Assembly: GCA_947624735.1 (NCBI GenBank)
Contig: CANQLM010000004.1
Location: 1 to 34,598, forward strand
Origin: an uncultured Clostridia bacterium
GTDB taxonomy: Bacteria > Bacillota > Clostridia > TANB77 > CAG-508
Length of the DNA stretch: 34,598 nt
Direction of reading: 5' to 3'
In this document: positions 32,237-34,598 of the stretch, piece by piece
How the letters are laid out: each line of letters starts with the position of its first letter
How positions within the stretch are numbered: position 1 is the stretch's first letter
The notes under the pieces: generated by a model
Seen by the model: only the letters and a program-made list of their open reading frames with translations
Told to the model about the DNA's origin: nothing
The model's database searches: none
Translations under genes and position numbers: made by a program

Positions 32237-32590
32237 TTATTGAATTGTGTTAGTACCAACATTTGCAATTAATGGAAGTATTGTTCCTGCTGCAAATACT
32301 AATATAGCACCTACAACATATATAATTGCACTCTTTTTAATTTCTGCTTTTCCGTCTGGTGAAGCTGTCATAAACTTAACACCTAGAATTACCAATAATA
32401 TAACAGCTGCTGCATAGCATATAAATTGTACTATACCCATTATTCTTGTTACTGGTTTGCCAATGTTATTATTTGCAAAACTTGTATCAGGTTGTGGTAT
32501 AGTTGTAGCAAATACCATTGAAACAGCTGATAAAATTGTAGCAATTATTACTAGAGCTACTAATATCTTTGACATTCTCTTTATAGACAT
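32237..32590 (-). CDS. Small VirB2/TrbC-like pilin
   Basis: A 117-aa protein: signal peptide with probable cleavage after VFA (about 29), short exposed segment, then helix 1 (about 50-70, GIVQFICYAAAVILLVILGV), a short charged loop (KFMTASPDGKAEIKK) and helix 2 (about 86-108, YVVGAILVFAAGTILPLI). This is the classic VirB2/TrbC major pilin shape and size. It has the strongest expression signals in the window: TTGACA-17-TATAAT promoter, AAAGGAGG SD 8 nt before the ATG, and a very stable terminator. High stand-alone transcription would suit a major fibre subunit. VirB2-like proteins also occur as non-polymerising channel parts, so pilus formation is not proven. Confidence 0.8.
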   Translation of the reverse strand: MSIKRMSKILVALVIIATILSAVSMVFATTIPQPDTSFANNNIGKPVTRIMGIVQFICYAAAVILLVILGVKFMTASPDGKAEIKKSAIIYVVGAILVFAAGTILPLIANVGTNTIQ

Positions 32591-32624
32591 AGTTATATCC
32601 TCCTTTTGTTATTTCTTAATACTA

Positions 32625-32653
32625 ATTATAAAATATTTATTATAAATTGTCAA
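32625..32653 (-). promoter_or_regulatory. Consensus sigma-A promoter of the small pilin gene
   Basis: On the minus strand: -35 TTGACA (32648-32653), 17-bp spacer, -10 TATAAT (32625-32630), both perfect. It begins 9 bases after the stop of the Spo0E-like gene. Confidence 0.85.
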
Positions 32654-32661
32654 ATATTTTC

Positions 32662-32820
32662 TTAAAAAATAACATTTTTTTCATTTTTTTCCTTATAATA
32701 ATCAGCAATTAGCTTATCTAATTGTATACTTAAGTCATAAATTATACTATAATCTTCATTATTTTCTATACTTTCGTTAAGTTTTTCCCTTAAATTATTT
32801 ATTTTTTCTTTATTTGACAT
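32662..32820 (-). CDS. Spo0E-family-like small protein
   Basis: A 52-aa protein read directly from the sequence: MSNKEKINNLREKLNESIEN, then ...YDLSIQLDKLIADYYK... It has the two-helix hairpin of Spo0E-like aspartyl-phosphate phosphatases, which dephosphorylate Spo0A~P. The first helix has the INNLREKLNESI pattern and the second the signature SxxLDKLI (31-37, SIQLDKLI). Length fits the short Spo0E/YnzD/YisI class. SD AGGAG 7 nt before the ATG and a promoter-like TTGACC-17-TATTTT upstream support translation. It suggests a Spo0A-using (spore-forming or descended) organism. Its target cannot be told from sequence. Confidence 0.75.
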   Translation of the reverse strand: MSNKEKINNLREKLNESIENNEDYSIIYDLSIQLDKLIADYYKEKNEKNVIF

Positions 32821-32853
32821 TTTTATTCTCCTATTTGCAATATTCTTATTTAT

Positions 32854-32917
32854 AAAATACCATAATATTACAAATTGGTCAATATTTTTTGTCGTTTTTT
32901 TAAGGTTTTCGTCGACA
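32854..32917 (-). promoter_or_regulatory. Promoter and possible Spo0A-box region of the Spo0E-like gene
   Basis: On the minus strand: -35 TTGACC (32877-32882), 17-bp spacer, -10 TATTTT (32854-32859). Just upstream is TGTCGAC (32911-32917), one base off the Spo0A box TGTCGAA. A second TTGTCGT lies on the other strand at about 32889-32895. The promoter is fair; the Spo0A assignment is tentative. The rest of 32918-33013 is AT-rich without a visible gene. Confidence 0.4.
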
Positions 32918-33013
32918 TTTTTCGGTGTTTTTCAGGATTTTTTGACAATTTTATAAAATTATTTATATAATTTTCATTTTAAAAACAATCTCCACCTATC
33001 AAGTATATTAGCA

Positions 33014-34267
33014 TTATTTAACTATTGATATTATTGACTCGTTTTCTTTAAATAATTTTTGTAAAATTTTATTTACATATTCTAAATCAATAGTCTCAAT
33101 TTTATCTATATATTCAATACTATTTACATCTTTTATTGCATCTGATAAATACATTCTCCCTATATTTTCAACATCATTATACTCAGAAACTAAATCTCCG
33201 TAGATTTTCTTTTTGCTTCTTTCAAATTCTTCTTTCTTAACTACTTCATTTTGCAATGTTTCTTTTATTTTTTCATAGACTTTCTTAGGGTTGCTTGACT
33301 CTCCTCCTATTAATACATAGGCATAAGTTTTCGAATATTCATAACTTGTATCTAAAGATGTTTGAACTAATCCTTCATTATATAGCTCTTGATATACGTT
33401 TGATGATTTTCCTAACAAACTATTGAATATTATTTGTACTGCTAAATCCTCTTTTACTCTATCTTCTTCTAACTCATCCTTATACCCTATCATAAATGTA
33501 GGAAGGTTTATTCCCATATTTGCTTCTTTTTCTTTTTTATTAATTCCTTTTGGTTCTTCTGGGTATATTCTCTTAATTTCTTCCATTTTTTCTCTAGGAA
33601 TCAATCTATTTTTTACCTCTTGTATTATTTTTTCTGGTTCAAAATCTCCACATATACACATTACCATATTTGATGGATGATAAAATGTATTATAGCAAGA
33701 GTATAAAGTTTCTTTTGTAATTTTGCTAATAGATTCTACTGTTCCTGCAATATCTAATTTTATTGGATTGTTTTTGTACAAGCAGTCCATAGCATTTACG
33801 TAAAGTTTCCAACTTGGTTCGTCATCATATCTTCCAATTTCTTGTCCTATTATTCCTCTTTCTTTTTCAACATTTTCATCTGTAAAATAAGGTTTTTGAA
33901 CATAACTCATTAGTTCATCTAGTCCCTCAAAAAAATTATCTGTGCAAGCAAATAAATATGCTGTATGGTCGTTGGTTGTATATGCATTTGCATCTAATCC
34001 CAAGGCCATCATTTTATATAAACTATCTACCCCATTTTCATTTTCAAACATTTTATGCTCTAAATAGTGTGCAACCCCATCTGGTACTTGTATCTCTTCT
34101 CCTGTTTTAGGCTCTATAAAATGATTATCAATTGAACCAAATTTAGTAGACCATATAATATATTTTTTCTTAGTATTATTTTTAGGAATTACTATAATTT
34201 TCATTCCATTATCTAAGATTTCAGTATATATAGTCTCATCTATTTTATTGTTTTTTATAACTTCCAT
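33014..34267 (-). CDS. ymfH: M16 metallopeptidase-family protein, YmfH-like
   Basis: A 417-aa M16 (pitrilysin-type) protein with the inverted zinc site HYLEH (67-71) in DGVAHYLEHKMFEN and the distal glutamate in GQE143IGRYDD, 76 residues on. All metal ligands are kept. The second half carries the M16 C-domain (NIGINLPTFMIGYKDE.., then ..ELYNEGLVQTSLDTSYEYSKTYA). The HYLEHKxFE form and pairing with an upstream M16 partner are typical of YmfF/YmfH, linked in Bacillus to EF-P modification. The exact substrate is unclear. I choose the ATG at 34267 because AAAGGA lies 10 nt before it; the ATG at 34300 overlaps the end of the partner gene and has no SD. Confidence 0.85.
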   Translation of the reverse strand: MEVIKNNKIDETIYTEILDNGMKIIVIPKNNTKKKYIIWSTKFGSIDNHFIEPKTGEEIQVPDGVAHYLEHKMFENENGVDSLYKMMALGLDANAYTTNDHTAYLFACTDNFFEGLDELMSYVQKPYFTDENVEKERGIIGQEIGRYDDEPSWKLYVNAMDCLYKNNPIKLDIAGTVESISKITKETLYSCYNTFYHPSNMVMCICGDFEPEKIIQEVKNRLIPREKMEEIKRIYPEEPKGINKKEKEANMGINLPTFMIGYKDELEEDRVKEDLAVQIIFNSLLGKSSNVYQELYNEGLVQTSLDTSYEYSKTYAYVLIGGESSNPKKVYEKIKETLQNEVVKKEEFERSKKKIYGDLVSEYNDVENIGRMYLSDAIKDVNSIEYIDKIETIDLEYVNKILQKLFKENESIISIVK

Positions 34268-34286
34268 TTTATGTTTTCCTTTCTTT

Positions 34287-34598
34287 TTATTTATCTCCAT
34301 ACAAGAAATATATTGTGTCTAACTTAACATCTTTAGCAAGGTTAATTACATCTTGTTTGGTAACCTTTTCTATATTTGCAATATAATCTTTTAAATCTAA
34401 ATTTTCATTATATAATTTTTGGTCAAAATAATATGCAATTAAATCTTCTTGAGATTCAGGAATTAAGTTTAATGAAGAAAGTATTAATTGTTTGCCAGAG
34501 TCAAATTCATCATCTGTAATGTTTCCATTTTTCATTTCTTCTAATTGCTCTTTTATTATTTTTAACGCCTTGTCATAGTTTGATGTTTCTATTCCCGT
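34287..34598 (-). CDS. ymfF: M16 metallopeptidase-family protein, YmfF-like (3' end only)
   Basis: The open frame runs to the window edge without a stop or a needed start. The 103 visible codons begin TGIETSNYDKALKIIKEQLE and end in VKLDTIYFLYGDK. This is the C-terminal helical part of an M16 protein (DDEFDSGKQLILSSL, YYFDQKLYNENLDLKDY, VTKQDVINLAKDVKLDTIYFL). Its position right before the YmfH-like gene identifies it as the YmfF partner, usually a catalytically dead M16 subunit; the active-site region is outside the window. Confidence 0.75.
   Translation of the reverse strand, partial: TGIETSNYDKALKIIKEQLEEMKNGNITDDEFDSGKQLILSSLNLIPESQEDLIAYYFDQKLYNENLDLKDYIANIEKVTKQDVINLAKDVKLDTIYFLYGDK

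Noticed and set aside
13245-32590. Intact integrative conjugative element
   Set aside because: No relaxase, coupling ATPase, integrase, excisionase or flanking att repeats are visible in or around the block.
13245-32590. Type IV pilus, competence or type VII secretion locus
   Set aside because: No PilB/PilC/prepilin peptidase-type or EccC/WXG-type proteins; the ATPase and membrane proteins fit VirB4, VirB3 and VirB6 instead.

Overview
The window is very AT-rich (roughly a quarter G+C by eye). It has strong Shine-Dalgarno (SD) sites and near-consensus sigma-A promoters with 17-bp spacers. Gram-positive gene families are present: dcw-type division genes, a Spo0E-like protein, a YmfF/YmfH peptidase pair and a PrgI-type secretion protein. 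This points to a low-GC Firmicute, most likely an uncultured gut-type Clostridia. The lineage is an inference. Almost every gene lies on the minus strand, so transcription runs from the right edge to the left.

Right edge (about 32.6-34.6 kb): the tail of a ymfF-like gene and a complete ymfH-like M16 peptidase, then a 52-codon Spo0E-like gene too short for ordinary ORF calling.

Centre (13.2-32.6 kb): a 19-kb, one-directional locus resembling a type IV secretion system (T4SS). It starts with a small VirB2/TrbC-like pilin behind a consensus promoter and in front of a strong terminator. Two larger proteins follow, each ending in the same kind of pilin domain, and each is driven by a copy of the same 63-bp promoter module. 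The last of these heads a probable long operon. It encodes PrgI/VirB3, a membrane protein resembling the N-terminal part of VirB4, the VirB4 ATPase, three paralogous VirB6/TrbL-like channel proteins, two unknown single-pass membrane proteins (one about 885 aa), an NlpC/P60-type wall hydrolase and three VirB8-like or NTF2-like anchored proteins. It ends at a clear terminator. I see no relaxase, coupling ATPase, integrase or att site. This looks like a resident export or surface-fibre machine rather than a normal conjugative element, and it is the main candidate for an undescribed system.

11.4-13.1 kb: a D,D-carboxypeptidase and a tRNA-Gly/tRNA-Cys pair. The 5' end of tRNA-Cys is duplicated around a small hairpin-forming insert.

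5.2-11.1 kb: a 1272-aa thioester-domain adhesin with four repeat domains, then a two-gene operon (Ig-like membrane protein and a degenerate receiver-GGDDF protein). A roughly 170-bp inverted-repeat element follows.

Left part (1-4.9 kb): a dcw-type division cluster, mraZ-rsmH-ftsL. A canonical MraZ operator precedes mraZ, and an unexplained array of short periodic repeats fills the mraZ-rsmH gap. A convergent zinc-ribbon gene separates ftsL from a division-type PBP whose C-terminus is cut short at a terminator hairpin. At the left edge is the first codons of a PHP-domain gene. Both the PBP and the PHP gene have a hairpin between the SD and the start codon.
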